DNA of 64,000 bases. It comes from Algiphilus sp022763315 (GTDB lineage Bacteria > Pseudomonadota > Gammaproteobacteria > Nevskiales > Nevskiaceae). Position numbers and translations under genes: made by a program. The stretch lies in NCBI RefSeq assembly GCF_965249985.1, contig NZ_OZ252280.1; one strand, 5' to 3'. Numbering within the stretch: the first letter of the stretch is position 1; each line of letters opens with the position of its first letter. The notes under the pieces were generated by a model, which searched no databases, was not told the DNA's origin, and saw only the letters and a program-made list of their open reading frames with translations. This document shows positions 1 to 10,000 of this stretch, one piece after another.

Positions 1-900
1 CTTCGCCACGAACCTGGGGTGATGAAGGCGGAACCCTTCCGCGCGGTCCCGGTCGTCCTGCGCAACGGTCACCTGCGGCGTCGGGAAAGCGTGATCGGTC
101 TGTTGCCCAACAGCGGCTTGAGCCGTCTGGTGGATAACCACTACCGGGCGGTGACCCTGCCCCAGGAGGGACTGGTGCTGTCGGCCAAGCTCGCCGAGTT
201 GTTGCGGGTGCAAGCGGGCGACCGACTGCTGCTGGAAGTACGCGAGGGGCGACGGGCGCAACGGAGCGTGCGGGTGGCGAAGGTGGTGAAGACCTATCTG
301 GGCACTGTTGCCTACATGGATCTGGATGCGCTCAGCCGGATCCTGCAAGAAGCGCCTGCCCTCAACGGCGCCTACCTGCTGGTCGATGCGCAGCAGACAC
401 AGGCGCTGCACAACCGCCTGAAGCACACCCCAGTCGTTGCGGGCGTGGGGTTGCAGGAGGCGGCGCAACGCGCCTTCTACGACACCCTGCGCGAAAGCCT
501 GGGTACATTTGTCTTCTTCAACACGCTGTTCGCGGGGTTGATCGCCATCGGCGTGGTGTACAACAGCGCGCGCATCTCCCTATCCGAACGTGGACGCGAA
601 CTCGCCAGCCTGCGTGTGTTGGGACTGACCCGCGCCGAGGTGTCCTACATCCTGCTCGGTGAGCTGGCGTTGCTGACACTGCTGGCCCTGCCACTCGGCG
701 CGCTGATGGGTAAGGCGCTGGCATGGCTGCTGGTGACCACCTTTGATACCGAGTTGTTTCGCATCCCGTTGGTGATTGCCGATGCCACCTACGGCTACGC
801 TGCGCTGGTGGTGCTGGTGGCAGCAGTGGCCTCCGGGCTGATGGTACGGCGTCGCATCGACCGGTTGGATCTGATCAGTGTGCTCAAGACCCGTGAATGA
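1..900 (+). CDS. ABC transporter permease, FtsX/MacB-like (5' partial)
   Basis: This is the C-terminal part of an inner-membrane ABC permease. The reading frame is open to the first base of the window, so the true start lies upstream. A soluble periplasmic-type region is followed by three hydrophobic segments (about codons 165-190, 212-245 and 260-285), with the FtsX signature loop LASLRVLGLTRAEV between the first and second. The protein ends in a basic cytosolic tail. It overlaps the next gene, a HlyD-type adaptor, by ATGA, so the two are probably one operon. The ATPase partner is not in the window. The substrate cannot be read from the sequence; MacB-type systems export peptides, lipids or drugs. 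Confidence 0.85.
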   Translation, partial: LRHEPGVMKAEPFRAVPVVLRNGHLRRRESVIGLLPNSGLSRLVDNHYRAVTLPQEGLVLSAKLAELLRVQAGDRLLLEVREGRRAQRSVRVAKVVKTYLGTVAYMDLDALSRILQEAPALNGAYLLVDAQQTQALHNRLKHTPVVAGVGLQEAAQRAFYDTLRESLGTFVFFNTLFAGLIAIGVVYNSARISLSERGRELASLRVLGLTRAEVSYILLGELALLTLLALPLGALMGKALAWLLVTTFDTELFRIPLVIADATYGYAALVVLVAAVASGLMVRRRIDRLDLISVLKTRE

Positions 901-2129
901 CGATGAACCAGGACTCCATCATGGCGAAGACCCGCCAACGATTCCGACGCATCCTCCCCGCCCTCCTGACCCTGGGCCTGCTGGGATTCTTCGCCTATGC
1001 CTTCTGGCCCAAGCCGGTACCTGTCGATATTGGCGCTGTCACACGCGGACCGATGGCATTGGAAGTACGTGAGGATGGCCATTCGCGAGTACGCGATGTA
1101 TATGTGGTGTCAGCGCCGGTCAGCGGCCGCCTGGTACGCATCGAAGGGGATCCCGGTGACGTCGTTACCGCTGGTGCCACCGTACTGTTCCGGCTGCGCC
1201 CCAGCGATCCGGCCTTTCTCGACGCGCGCAGCCAGCGCCAGGCAGAGGCGGCCGTGCGCAGTGCCCGCGCCGCGCTGGCGCTCGCCAAGGCAGAAGCCGC
1301 CAAGGCGAATGCCCAGCTGCGTTTCGCACGCGCCGAGGTCGAGCGCGCGCGCCAGCTACAGGAAAAAGGCAGCTATTCCGGCGCCGCCCTCGAACGGGCC
1401 GAGCTTGAGCTGGCCACCGCCCGTGCTGCCGAGCAGACGGCGGTGGCGGCCATCGAGGTGCGCGCGGCGGAGTTGCAGAACGCTGAGGCGGTGCTGGCCA
1501 CGGCCCCGGCTGATGGCAAGGGCGCGGATCGACGTCTGATCGAGATTGTGGCGCCGGTCGATGGATGCATTCTGCGCCTGCTGCAGCAGAGCGAAAGCTT
1601 CGTCCAGGCCGGGGTGCCACTGCTCGAATTGGGCAATCCCGAGGAACAGGAGATCGTGGTGGATGTGCTGTCACGCGATGCAGTGCGCATTGCTGCAGGC
1701 GCACTGGTACGGATGGAGGGCTGGGGCGGTGCGGCGCCGCTGATGGGTCGCGTGCGGCGGGTCGAGCCTTCCGGCTTCACCAAGGTATCGGCGCTCGGCA
1801 TTGAGGAGCAGCGCGTGAATGTGGTCATTGACGTGACGAGTCCGCGTTCCCTGTGGCGGTCGATGGGCCACGGTTTTCGCGTCGATGCCGCGATCACGGT
1901 GTGGCAGGCAGAGGATGTCGTGCGTGTTCCCACCAGTGCGCTGTTCCGGCATGAGGGAGATTGGGCGGTGTTCGCCGTGGAAGACGGTCGTGCCCGACGC
2001 ACGCCGCTCACCATCGGCAAGAACAATGGCGAAATGGCCGAAGTGCGGGCGGGCATCGCAGCCGGGGCGCGGGTGGTGCTGCATCCCAGCGAGCGCATTG
2101 ATGATGGCATCGCGTTGACGCGGCGCTAA
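897..2129 (+). CDS. Periplasmic adaptor (HlyD/MacA-type membrane fusion protein)
   Basis: 410 aa. A single N-terminal membrane anchor (about residues 21-38) is followed by a lipoyl-like half domain (VVSAPVSGRLVRIEGDPGDVV), a long Ala/Glu-rich coiled-coil hairpin (about 105-200), the second lipoyl half (IVAPVDGCILRL) and beta-barrel/membrane-proximal domains. This is the standard membrane fusion layout linking an inner-membrane pump to an outer-membrane channel. The start overlaps the permease stop (ATGA), which points to a joint ABC export system. No outer-membrane component follows. An alternative start lies two codons downstream. Confidence 0.85.
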   Translation: MTMNQDSIMAKTRQRFRRILPALLTLGLLGFFAYAFWPKPVPVDIGAVTRGPMALEVREDGHSRVRDVYVVSAPVSGRLVRIEGDPGDVVTAGATVLFRLRPSDPAFLDARSQRQAEAAVRSARAALALAKAEAAKANAQLRFARAEVERARQLQEKGSYSGAALERAELELATARAAEQTAVAAIEVRAAELQNAEAVLATAPADGKGADRRLIEIVAPVDGCILRLLQQSESFVQAGVPLLELGNPEEQEIVVDVLSRDAVRIAAGALVRMEGWGGAAPLMGRVRRVEPSGFTKVSALGIEEQRVNVVIDVTSPRSLWRSMGHGFRVDAAITVWQAEDVVRVPTSALFRHEGDWAVFAVEDGRARRTPLTIGKNNGEMAEVRAGIAAGARVVLHPSERIDDGIALTRR

Positions 2130-2231
2130 GGCCTCCCGCGGCACGCGTTCTTCCGCAATGCGATCAGCGTGCGCGGCAGCGCGTTCCTGACCGGGCTGGC
2201 AAGGCCACCGCAAAGGGTAGAAAATCACGCC

Positions 2232-2909
2232 ATGGAGTTGAAAGATATCGTGCCTTGGGGGCGTTCCGGTGCCGAGTACGCGCGCATGTTCGCGCTCACT
2301 GCGGAGGATCTTTCCGGCCGCCGCGTCCTCTCCTTCGGCGATGGACCTTCCGATTTCAACCTGTGGGCCCGATCGCAATGCGCGCAGGTGCAATCGGTGG
2401 ACCCGCTCTATGCCTACGACGCCGACGCCATCGCCGCGCGCATCGAGGCGGTGCGTCCCGACATCGTCGCCGGACTCCAGCAAAGCGAGGCCGCCTTTCA
2501 TTGGGAGGAATTCGACAGCCCGCAAGCCATGGTCGACAATCGTCTCGCAACCATGGCGCGGTTCCTGGAGGATTTTCGGGCGCGCGCCCACGACAACGCT
2601 GTCTATCTGCCGCGCGCCCTGCCCGATCTCGAAGGCGCCATTCAGGCCGATCTCGGGCTCTGTTCGCACCTGCTGTTTCTGTACAGCGCCCATATCGATG
2701 CGGCAACGCATTGGACGTGGCTGCAGGCCATGCTGGGCAGGGTGTCCGAGTTGCGCATTTATCCCCTGGTACGCCTCGATGGCGCCCCTTCAGAGCATGT
2801 CCCCGTACTGCGGGCGCGCTTGCGTGAGGCCGGCTACGCGGTCGAGCAATGTCCCTGCAATTACCGTGTCCAGCGCGACGCCTATCACTATCTCCGAGTC
2901 ACCCGATGA
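2232..2909 (+). CDS. SAM-dependent methyltransferase-like protein
   Basis: 225 aa, cytosolic. I chose the ATG at 2232 over an upstream GTG because the upstream 21 codons look non-conserved and Arg/Pro-rich. The segment RRVLSFGDGPSDFNLWA near residues 29-45 resembles the class I methyltransferase glycine-rich motif, followed by an acidic residue (SVDPLY) at the usual place for ribose binding. The remainder is not recognisable. Its stop overlaps the start of a clear methyltransferase by ATGA, and that gene overlaps a third the same way, so the three form one coupled operon. Substrate unknown. Confidence 0.6.
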   Translation: MELKDIVPWGRSGAEYARMFALTAEDLSGRRVLSFGDGPSDFNLWARSQCAQVQSVDPLYAYDADAIAARIEAVRPDIVAGLQQSEAAFHWEEFDSPQAMVDNRLATMARFLEDFRARAHDNAVYLPRALPDLEGAIQADLGLCSHLLFLYSAHIDAATHWTWLQAMLGRVSELRIYPLVRLDGAPSEHVPVLRARLREAGYAVEQCPCNYRVQRDAYHYLRVTR

Positions 2910-3571
2910 AGCCAGACGTGTCGCCCCTGGACAATCAGTCGCACCAGTCGAGCTGGGAGCACAATGCGGCATCCTGGATTACGGCGGTGCGTGCGCGCGC
3001 CTTGCCGAGCCGTCGGATCACGGACGAGGCCCTTGTCAGCCGCATCGGCACCCGACCGTGGCGGGCCCTACTCGATCTCGGCTGTGGTGAAGGTTGGCTG
3101 TTACGGCGACTTTCCGCCGCTCCCGGCGCCCGCCTGTGCGGGGTGGATGGCTGTGCGGCGCTGATCGATGCAGCGCGCGCCGCCCATCCAGAGGCCTCCT
3201 ATTTCTGCTCCGGCTACGCGGCCCTGGTTCAGCGCGATCCCCTTGCTGAGCAGCGTTATGACTGGGTGGTGCTGAATTTCGCACTCTTTGGCGCCGCGGA
3301 AGATGAAATGGCTTTGCGCTTCGCCCTGGAGCATCTCTCTCCTACAGGCCGCGTGCTGATTCAAACCTTGCCGGCCGCCGCCGAGCTGCGCGCGCAGTGC
3401 GAGACCTTTGCCGGCCTGCCCGGTCAATGGACGCCGATGCCATACCGCCTTCGCAGCGTGCCGGACTGGCAAGCGCTGGCACGGGCTGCGGGTGCCACCG
3501 AGTGCGATGTCACCACGGTGTACGACGATCAGCACAACCCGCTTTCCCTGTTGCTGGAGTTGCGTCCATGA
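2906..3571 (+). CDS. Class I SAM-dependent methyltransferase
   Basis: 221 aa. Motif I is clear (ALLDLGCGEGWLLRRL, about residues 52-67), with the acidic ribose-binding position in LCGVDG and motif IV-like YDWVVLNFALFG. The ATG at 2906 overlaps the previous stop (ATGA). It resembles small UbiE/Tam-like methyltransferases, but the substrate cannot be named. It sits between another methyltransferase-like gene and a small ABM-fold gene. Confidence 0.8.
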   Translation: MKPDVSPLDNQSHQSSWEHNAASWITAVRARALPSRRITDEALVSRIGTRPWRALLDLGCGEGWLLRRLSAAPGARLCGVDGCAALIDAARAAHPEASYFCSGYAALVQRDPLAEQRYDWVVLNFALFGAAEDEMALRFALEHLSPTGRVLIQTLPAAAELRAQCETFAGLPGQWTPMPYRLRSVPDWQALARAAGATECDVTTVYDDQHNPLSLLLELRP

Positions 3572-3912
3572 GCGCGCCTGACCCGCTTCCCGAGGGTGCG
3601 GTGGCCGTGATCTTCACTTCGCAACGCAGTGGAGATGACGAGGGCTATGCGGCTATGGCCGAGCGCATGATGACCCTCGTAGAAGCGCAGGACGGCTATC
3701 TGGGCGCCACCTCGGTGCGCGACCCGGCCACCGGCGTCGGGATTACGGTGAGCTACTGGCGCGATGAGGCGGCTGCCCGGCAATGGAAGCAGGTCGCCGA
3801 GCATCGCGTGGCCCAGAGCGAGGGCCGGCGCCGCTGGTACGCGCGCTACCGGGTCGAGGTGTGCACGGTCCAGCGTCAGTACGGCGCGCTGGATCGCGGG
3901 CCTTGGGCTTGA
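3568..3912 (+). CDS. Antibiotic biosynthesis monooxygenase (ABM) domain protein
   Basis: 114 aa. The order of elements (VAVIFTSQRSG, ERMMTLVEAQDGYLGATSVRD, ITVSYWRDEAAARQWKQVAEHRVAQ) is the ferredoxin-like ABM fold. The family includes cofactor-free monooxygenases and haem-degrading enzymes as well as proteins of no known activity. The start overlaps the methyltransferase stop (ATGA), making it the third gene of the small operon. Confidence 0.8.
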   Translation: MSAPDPLPEGAVAVIFTSQRSGDDEGYAAMAERMMTLVEAQDGYLGATSVRDPATGVGITVSYWRDEAAARQWKQVAEHRVAQSEGRRRWYARYRVEVCTVQRQYGALDRGPWA

Positions 3913-3945
3913 CCCTGAAGCCTACTCAAGGCTTATGCTAGCGCG

Positions 3946-4329
3946 ATGCGTTCCTCGTTCGCCGCATGGTTGGTGGTAGTGCTGCTGCTTGGCCCGGTCG
4001 GTCAGGTGCTGGCGGACTGTTGCGCCATCCTGGCTGAGCCGCAACCCACCCTCGGCGCAGAGGCGGAACCGGAATCGGGGCCTCTACAGCCGCCCTGCCA
4101 CGGAAACCGTGAAGCGGCTCCCATGGACGAGGACCGCTCCCACGCGCAGCAAGAGCATCCGCATGATTGCGCCTCGGCGCTCGATTGCTGCGGTTCGGCG
4201 GTGTCCGCGCCTGCGGAAGCATCGGTCGTGTCCATGCGCTTGCCGAGCAGCGCGGCGCTTGCCCTGATGCCAAGCGCCTCAGCGCACCGCATCCCCGACT
4301 CGGTGTATCGCCCTCCACGAAGCGGTTGA
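3946..4329 (+). CDS. Small secreted Cys/His-rich protein preceding the copper efflux operon
   Basis: 127 aa. The N terminus (RSSFAAWLVVVLLLGPVGQVLA) is a probable signal peptide. The mature part has a DCC motif, a His/Asp/Glu-rich stretch (HAQQEHPHDC) and a DCCGS motif, candidate soft-metal ligands. It lies just before the cus-like genes and is probably co-transcribed with them. Comparable short Cys/His proteins (CopL, CzcI-like) often open metal-efflux operons. Function is inferred from position and composition only. Confidence 0.55.
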   Translation: MRSSFAAWLVVVLLLGPVGQVLADCCAILAEPQPTLGAEAEPESGPLQPPCHGNREAAPMDEDRSHAQQEHPHDCASALDCCGSAVSAPAEASVVSMRLPSSAALALMPSASAHRIPDSVYRPPRSG

Positions 4330-4416
4330 GTCTCGCGCTGCGCCAGTACGCGCAGCGCACTCCCGCGTGCCTTCGGCACGGCCGATCCAGGTGTTGTCGC
4401 ACCCCGGACTTCGAGG

Positions 4417-5721
4417 ATGGAACCCGTGACTCAGTTTTCTTGCTGCGGACGTGGCCGACGTCTGGCCGCTGCGTCCATGTTGCTGATGGCAGCCGTGAGC
4501 GGCAGCCTGGTGGCCGCCGAGCCGGCTTCCCCATTGACCAGCCAGGCCCTGGTGGATCAGGTGCTGCGCGCGAATGCGAGCATTGCCGCCTACACCGCCC
4601 ACCAGCGCGCACGTTCGGCGGAAGCGCGCAGTGCCGATGCGCTAGACGATCCGCGCCTGAGCTACGCCATCGCGCCCAAGTCGGTGGACGACCCCTCCGT
4701 CGACACCGGTCACATCGTGGGGATTTCGCAGACGCTCCCTTGGCCCGGCAAACGGGCACTGCGACGCCGGCAGGCCGAGGCATTGGTGGATGCCGCGCGC
4801 CACGGACTGCACGCGCGTCGCCGCGAACTGGCTTTTGAGGCCCGATCCGCCTATGCCGACTGGGCCTATCTGGGCGCGGCCTTGCGCATCAACCAGGGGC
4901 AGCAGGAGCAGCTTCGCACCCTGGTGGCGGTGGCCGAGCAGCGCTACGCGGCGGGAAGTGGCACGCAGCAGGAGCCGTTGGCGGCGCAGGTGCGCTTGAT
5001 GCGACTGCGCGAGGCGCAATGGCAGTTGGAGGCGCAGCGGGAGGCCGTGCGCGGTCGCATCAATGCACTGCGGCAGGCGCCGATGGAACACGCCCTGCCC
5101 GATGCCGCGGGCATCCCGGTGCGGACTCAGACGCCGGAGCTCTCCCGTTTGATGGCGGCGGCCGAGCGCAATCACCCCGCGCTGTCGGTGTTGGATGCAC
5201 GCGCGCGCTCCGCCGATTCACAGCAGTCGCTACGCGACCTCGCTCGCCGGCCCGATGTGACGCTCAGCGCCAATCATGTGGGCACGCTGCCGCGCGAGCC
5301 TTACCGGACGCAGGTGGGTGTTGCGCTCAGTCTTCCCCTGGGTCAGGACAAATATGATGCCGCCACCGCCAGCGCGCGCGCGCAGGCAGATGCGCTGCGG
5401 GCGGAGCGCGCGGACCTGGCGCACCGGCTGCGCGCCGATGTGCGCAGTGCGCACGCCCGGTGGCGGGCGGCGGAGCGTGCGCGACAACTCTATGCCGACA
5501 CGTTGCAGAGCCTTGCCGGGCAAAGCCGTGACGCCGCGCTGGCGCTGTATTCGCGCGGTCGCGGTGATGTGCAGGCTGTGATCGACGCCGAAACGGAATG
5601 GCTGGCGGTCCATACAGGGCACCTGCGAAGTCAGCGTGACGCCTTCCAGACCCTTGCGGAACTTGCGCTGCTGACCGGCGGCGCGCTCGATGCGCAACTG
5701 ATTCCGGAGGCCCGGCCATGA
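4417..5721 (+). CDS. Outer-membrane efflux protein, CusC/CzcC-like (TolC family)
   Basis: 434 aa. A signal peptide ends near residue 30 (LMAAVSGSLVAAEP). The mature protein has the two-fold OEP repeat with long Ala/Arg/Gln-rich helices (for example RQAEALVDAARHGLHARRRELAFEARSAYADWAYLGAAL) and the GISQTLPWPGKRALRR strand typical of the CzcC branch. It should form the trimeric channel across the outer membrane for the pump encoded downstream. Its stop overlaps the adaptor start by ATGA. Confidence 0.85.
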   Translation: MEPVTQFSCCGRGRRLAAASMLLMAAVSGSLVAAEPASPLTSQALVDQVLRANASIAAYTAHQRARSAEARSADALDDPRLSYAIAPKSVDDPSVDTGHIVGISQTLPWPGKRALRRRQAEALVDAARHGLHARRRELAFEARSAYADWAYLGAALRINQGQQEQLRTLVAVAEQRYAAGSGTQQEPLAAQVRLMRLREAQWQLEAQREAVRGRINALRQAPMEHALPDAAGIPVRTQTPELSRLMAAAERNHPALSVLDARARSADSQQSLRDLARRPDVTLSANHVGTLPREPYRTQVGVALSLPLGQDKYDAATASARAQADALRAERADLAHRLRADVRSAHARWRAAERARQLYADTLQSLAGQSRDAALALYSRGRGDVQAVIDAETEWLAVHTGHLRSQRDAFQTLAELALLTGGALDAQLIPEARP

Positions 5722-7049
5722 CGTCTCGTAGCCTTTTCTTCCTGCTGTGCGCGTTGTTGCTCGGGGCCGGATTCGGCTTCTGGTTGGCACAGGGGGGCCT
5801 CTCGACGGAGGGCGGCTCCGGCGCGCAAACAACGGCGGACGGACCCTGCCCTGGTGGTGCCCAACCGGCGTACTGGGTGGCGCCGATGGACGCCAGTTAC
5901 CGCCGTGATGCGCCAGGTAAGTCGCCCATGGGCATGGATCTTGTGCCCAAATGCGAAGCGGATGAAGCGGACCCGAGCCAGATCACGGTGTCGGCTGCAT
6001 CCATCCAGAATCTGGGCGTGCGAACGGCTTTGGTGGAACGCGCGCCGCTGTCGCCCGTGCTATCGGTGGCGGGTTCCATCGCGATCGATCCGACGCGTGA
6101 GGTTCGCGTGCACAGCCGCGCAGAGGGCTGGGTGCAGGCGCTGGGGGTTTCGGGTAGCGGCGACCCCGTGGCAACGGGCGATAGCCTTTACCAGCTTTTC
6201 TCGCCCAAGTTCTACTCCGCGGAGTCTGATTTCCTCGCGGCGGCGGGCAACGCGGGTTTGCAGGCAGCGGCGGCGGAGCGACTGCGCGCGCTGGGCTATC
6301 GCGACGCGCAAATCAAGGCGGTACGGAAGCGCGGCAAGGCCAGCGACACGGTGCGGGTACAGGCCGCCTCGGCCGGGCTGATAACCGCCCTCGCCGTGCG
6401 TCCTGGACAGTACGTGCAGCCCGGCACGCACCTGATGACGGTCGCGCGCCTGGATCGGCTGTGGATGCTGGCCGACGTCGAGGAAGGACGAGTGGCCGCG
6501 CTGCGGCCCGGATCAAAGGCGACCGTGCGGGTGGGCGCGTATCCGGGTGAAGAATGGACGGCAACGGTCGAGCGGCGCAGCAGCACGGTGGATGCCACCA
6601 CGCGCACCCTGGCGCTGCGTCTGGTGGTCGACAACAGCGACGGTCGTCTGCACCCGGGCATGTTCGCGCGCGCGTCCATTGCGCTCCCACCAACACCGTC
6701 CGTTCTCAGTGTGCCTGTCAGCAGCGTCATTCGCGATGGCCAGGTGGATCGTGTGATCAAGGCGTTGGGCGACGGGCGCTTTGCGGTGACACGCGTCGCG
6801 CTGGGTCAGCGTGTGGCCGACCGTTGGGAAATTCGGGAAGGCCTCAGCGACGGCGAGCGCGTCGTGATCCAGGGACAGTTCATGCTCGATACCGAAGCCC
6901 AGGTCGAGGTCGAAGCCTTGCGGATTGGCGGGGCTTCAGCGGATCCGCAGACCCATGAAGACCGCGCCGGCGAAGCGCACGACCACGATGCGATGCAGAC
7001 ATCCCCGCGTGGGGACGCGCCGGCAGCAGCGCATGAGGCGCATCCATGA
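5718..7049 (+). CDS. cusB: Cu/Ag efflux periplasmic adaptor, CusB-like
   Basis: 443 aa. After an N-terminal anchor or signal segment (about 5-25) comes a heavy-metal-binding domain (about residues 43-80: YWVAPMDASYRRD, then SPMGMDLVPKCE) that precedes many CusB adaptors. Barrel-sandwich halves follow (VHSRAEGWVQALGV, VQAASAGLITAL) and then membrane-proximal beta domains. The C-terminal tail is His/Asp-rich (EDRAGEAHDHDAMQ). It overlaps both cusC (ATGA) and cusA (ATGA). CusB passes metal to and gates the RND pump in the periplasm. Confidence 0.88.
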   Translation: MTSRSLFFLLCALLLGAGFGFWLAQGGLSTEGGSGAQTTADGPCPGGAQPAYWVAPMDASYRRDAPGKSPMGMDLVPKCEADEADPSQITVSAASIQNLGVRTALVERAPLSPVLSVAGSIAIDPTREVRVHSRAEGWVQALGVSGSGDPVATGDSLYQLFSPKFYSAESDFLAAAGNAGLQAAAAERLRALGYRDAQIKAVRKRGKASDTVRVQAASAGLITALAVRPGQYVQPGTHLMTVARLDRLWMLADVEEGRVAALRPGSKATVRVGAYPGEEWTATVERRSSTVDATTRTLALRLVVDNSDGRLHPGMFARASIALPPTPSVLSVPVSSVIRDGQVDRVIKALGDGRFAVTRVALGQRVADRWEIREGLSDGERVVIQGQFMLDTEAQVEVEALRIGGASADPQTHEDRAGEAHDHDAMQTSPRGDAPAAAHEAHP

Positions 7050-10000
7050 TCACGCGCGTCATCGAGTGGTCGTTGCTCAACCGCCCGCTGGTGCTCATTG
7101 CCACCGCCTTTCTGGTGGTGGCTGGCCTGGTCGCCTTGCGCGCGACACCGGTGGACGCGATACCTGATCTGTCCGATGTCCAGGTGGTGGTGCGTACCGC
7201 TTATGCCGGTCAGGCGCCGAAGGTGGTGGAACAGCAGGTCACCTACCCGCTCTCCACGGCAATGCTGGCCGTACCCAAGGCCAAGACGGTTCGGGGCTAC
7301 TCCTTCTTTGGCGACTCCTTTGTCTACGTCATCTTCGATGAGGGCACCGACCCCTACTGGGCGCGTTCACGGGTACTGGAATCGCTGTCGCAGGTGTCGG
7401 CCGAGCTTCCCGCCGCGGCGCGACCGAAACTGGGGCCCGATGCCACCGGTGTCGGCTGGGTCTACGAGTACGCGTTGGTGGACCGTAGCGGAGGGCACAA
7501 TCTCGCGGAACTCACCAGCCTGCAGAACTGGCTGCTGAAATTTGAGCTGCAGGCGGTAGAGGGCGTGGCGGAGGTCGCCACGGTCGGTGGCATGGTCAAG
7601 CAGTATCAGGTGGTCGCGGATCCCGACCGACTGCGTGCGCATGATCTGTCGCTATCGGCGCTGCGCAGCGCCATTGTCCGTGCCAACCAGGAAAGCGGCG
7701 GCGGCGTGATCGAGATGGCCGAGGCCGAATACATGGTGCGCGCCACCGGCTATCTCGACGCGGTGGAAGACCTGCGCGCCATTCCCTTGATCAGTACCCG
7801 GGACGGCACCGTCGTGCGCCTGGAGGATGTGGCGGAGGTGCGGCTCGGCCCGCAGATGCGGCGAGGCATCGCCGAACTCAATGGCGAGGGCGAGGTGGTC
7901 GGCGGCATCGTCGTGATGCGTCAGGGCGAAAACGCGCAGGCGACGATCGACCGTGTCCGGGCGCGGCTGGAGGAACTCAAGAACAGCCTGCCCGAGGGTG
8001 TTGAAGTGGTGCCGACCTACGACCGCTCCGCGCTCATTGGACGCTCGATCAACACATTGCGGACAACGCTGATCGAAGAGCTGCTCATCGTGGCGGTGAT
8101 CTGCGCCCTGTTCTTGTTTCACTTGCGCTCGGCATTGGTTGCAGTGATCGGATTACCGATCGGCATCCTGGCGGCCTTTCTGGTCATGCGAATGCAGGGG
8201 CTCAACGCCAACATCATGTCGCTGGGCGGCATTGCCATCGCCATCGGAGCCATGGTCGATGGCGCCATCGTCATGGTGGAAAACCTGCACGTGCATCTGG
8301 CGCGCAAGGATGCGCGTTCGCACTGGCAAAAGGTGCGCGATGCCGCCTGCGAGGTTGGGCCGCCGTTGTTCTTCTCGTTGGCCATCATCACGCTGTCCTT
8401 CATCCCGGTGTTCAGTCTGCAGGCGCAGGAAGGACGGTTGTTCGCGCCCCTGGCCTTCACCAAGACCTATGCCATGGCCGCGGCAGCCGGACTGGCCGTG
8501 ACCTTGATTCCGGTGCTGATGGGCCTGTTCGTGCGGGGTCGGATTCGTTCCGCAGAGCAAAATCCCATCAATCGCGCGTTGGTGGCGGTCTATCGCCCCC
8601 TGGTAAGGGCGGTGACGCGCCATCCCTGGATGGTAGTGACCGCAGGCCTCGTGGTGGCCCTGAGCGGCCTCTACCCTGCCAGTCAGCTCGGTAGCGAGTT
8701 CATGCCGCCGCTCGATGAAGGCGACTGGATGTACATGCCTACCACAGAGCCTGGCATCAGCATCGGCATGGCGCGACAGCTGCTGCAACAGACCGACAAG
8801 CTGATCAAGAGCGTGCCAGAGGTGGATACCGTATTCGGCAAGATCGGGCGCGCGGAAACCGCCACCGATCCCGCGCCGCTGACGATGATTGAAACCACCG
8901 TCACCTTCAAGCCCGAATCCGAGTGGCGACCGGGCATGACGCTGGAGGACATCCGTGCCGAAATCCGTCAGCGGGTGGATATCCCCGGCCTCACCAACGC
9001 CTGGGTGATGCCCATCCGCACACGCATCGACATGTTGGCGACCGGCATCAAGACACCCGTGGGGATCAAGATTCGTGGCCCCGAGCTGACGACGATCCAG
9101 GATATTGGCCGGCAGATCGAGACCATCGTGGGCGCGGTTGAGGGGACGGTCAGTGTCTTCGCCGAACGGGTCGCGGGTGGGCGTTACGTCACCATCGACA
9201 TCGATCGCGATGCAGCCGGCCGCTATGGGCTCAATGTGGCGGAGCTCCACACCGTGGTGCAAAGCGCGATCGGCGGCATGAATCTGACCGAAACCGTGGA
9301 GGGCCGGGAACGCTATCCGGTCAATCTGCGCTATCCGCAGGCGTGGCGAGGGTCGCCAGAGGCCATGCGTCATCTGCCTCTGATGACGCCCAATGGGCAA
9401 TGGATCGTACTTGGTGATGTGGCGGACATCCGCATCGAAGCGGGCGCACCGGTGATCAAGAGCGAGAATGCCCGTCTCAGCGGCTGGGTCTATGTCGATA
9501 TCGCTGGCCGTGACCTCGGCAGCTATGTGGAGGCCGCCAAGCAGCGCGTCTCGGAACGGCTCGAGCTGCCATCGGGCTACAGCCTGGTGTGGTCCGGTCA
9601 GTACGAATACATGCAACGTGCCGCCGAGCGCCTGCGTCTGGTAGTGCCCGCCACGCTGGCCGTGATCGTCATGTTGCTGTATCTCGCCTTCAGACAGGCC
9701 GTGCCAGTGCTCATCATCCTGGCGACGGTGCCCTTGAGCCTGGCCGGCGGATTCTGGCTGCTCTATGTACTCGGCTTCTCCATGTCGATCGCCGTGGCCG
9801 TCGGCTTTATCGCGCTGGCCGGCGTGGCGGTGGAGATCAGTGTCGTCATGCTGAGCTACCTGCGACAGGAATGCCGGGATCTGACCGACGATGCGGACCG
9901 AAACGCTTTCGTTGCCGCGGTGGAAACCGGCGCGCAGCGACGGTTGCGCCCGGTGGTGATGACGGCTACCGCCACGATTGCCGGGCTGATTCCCATCATG

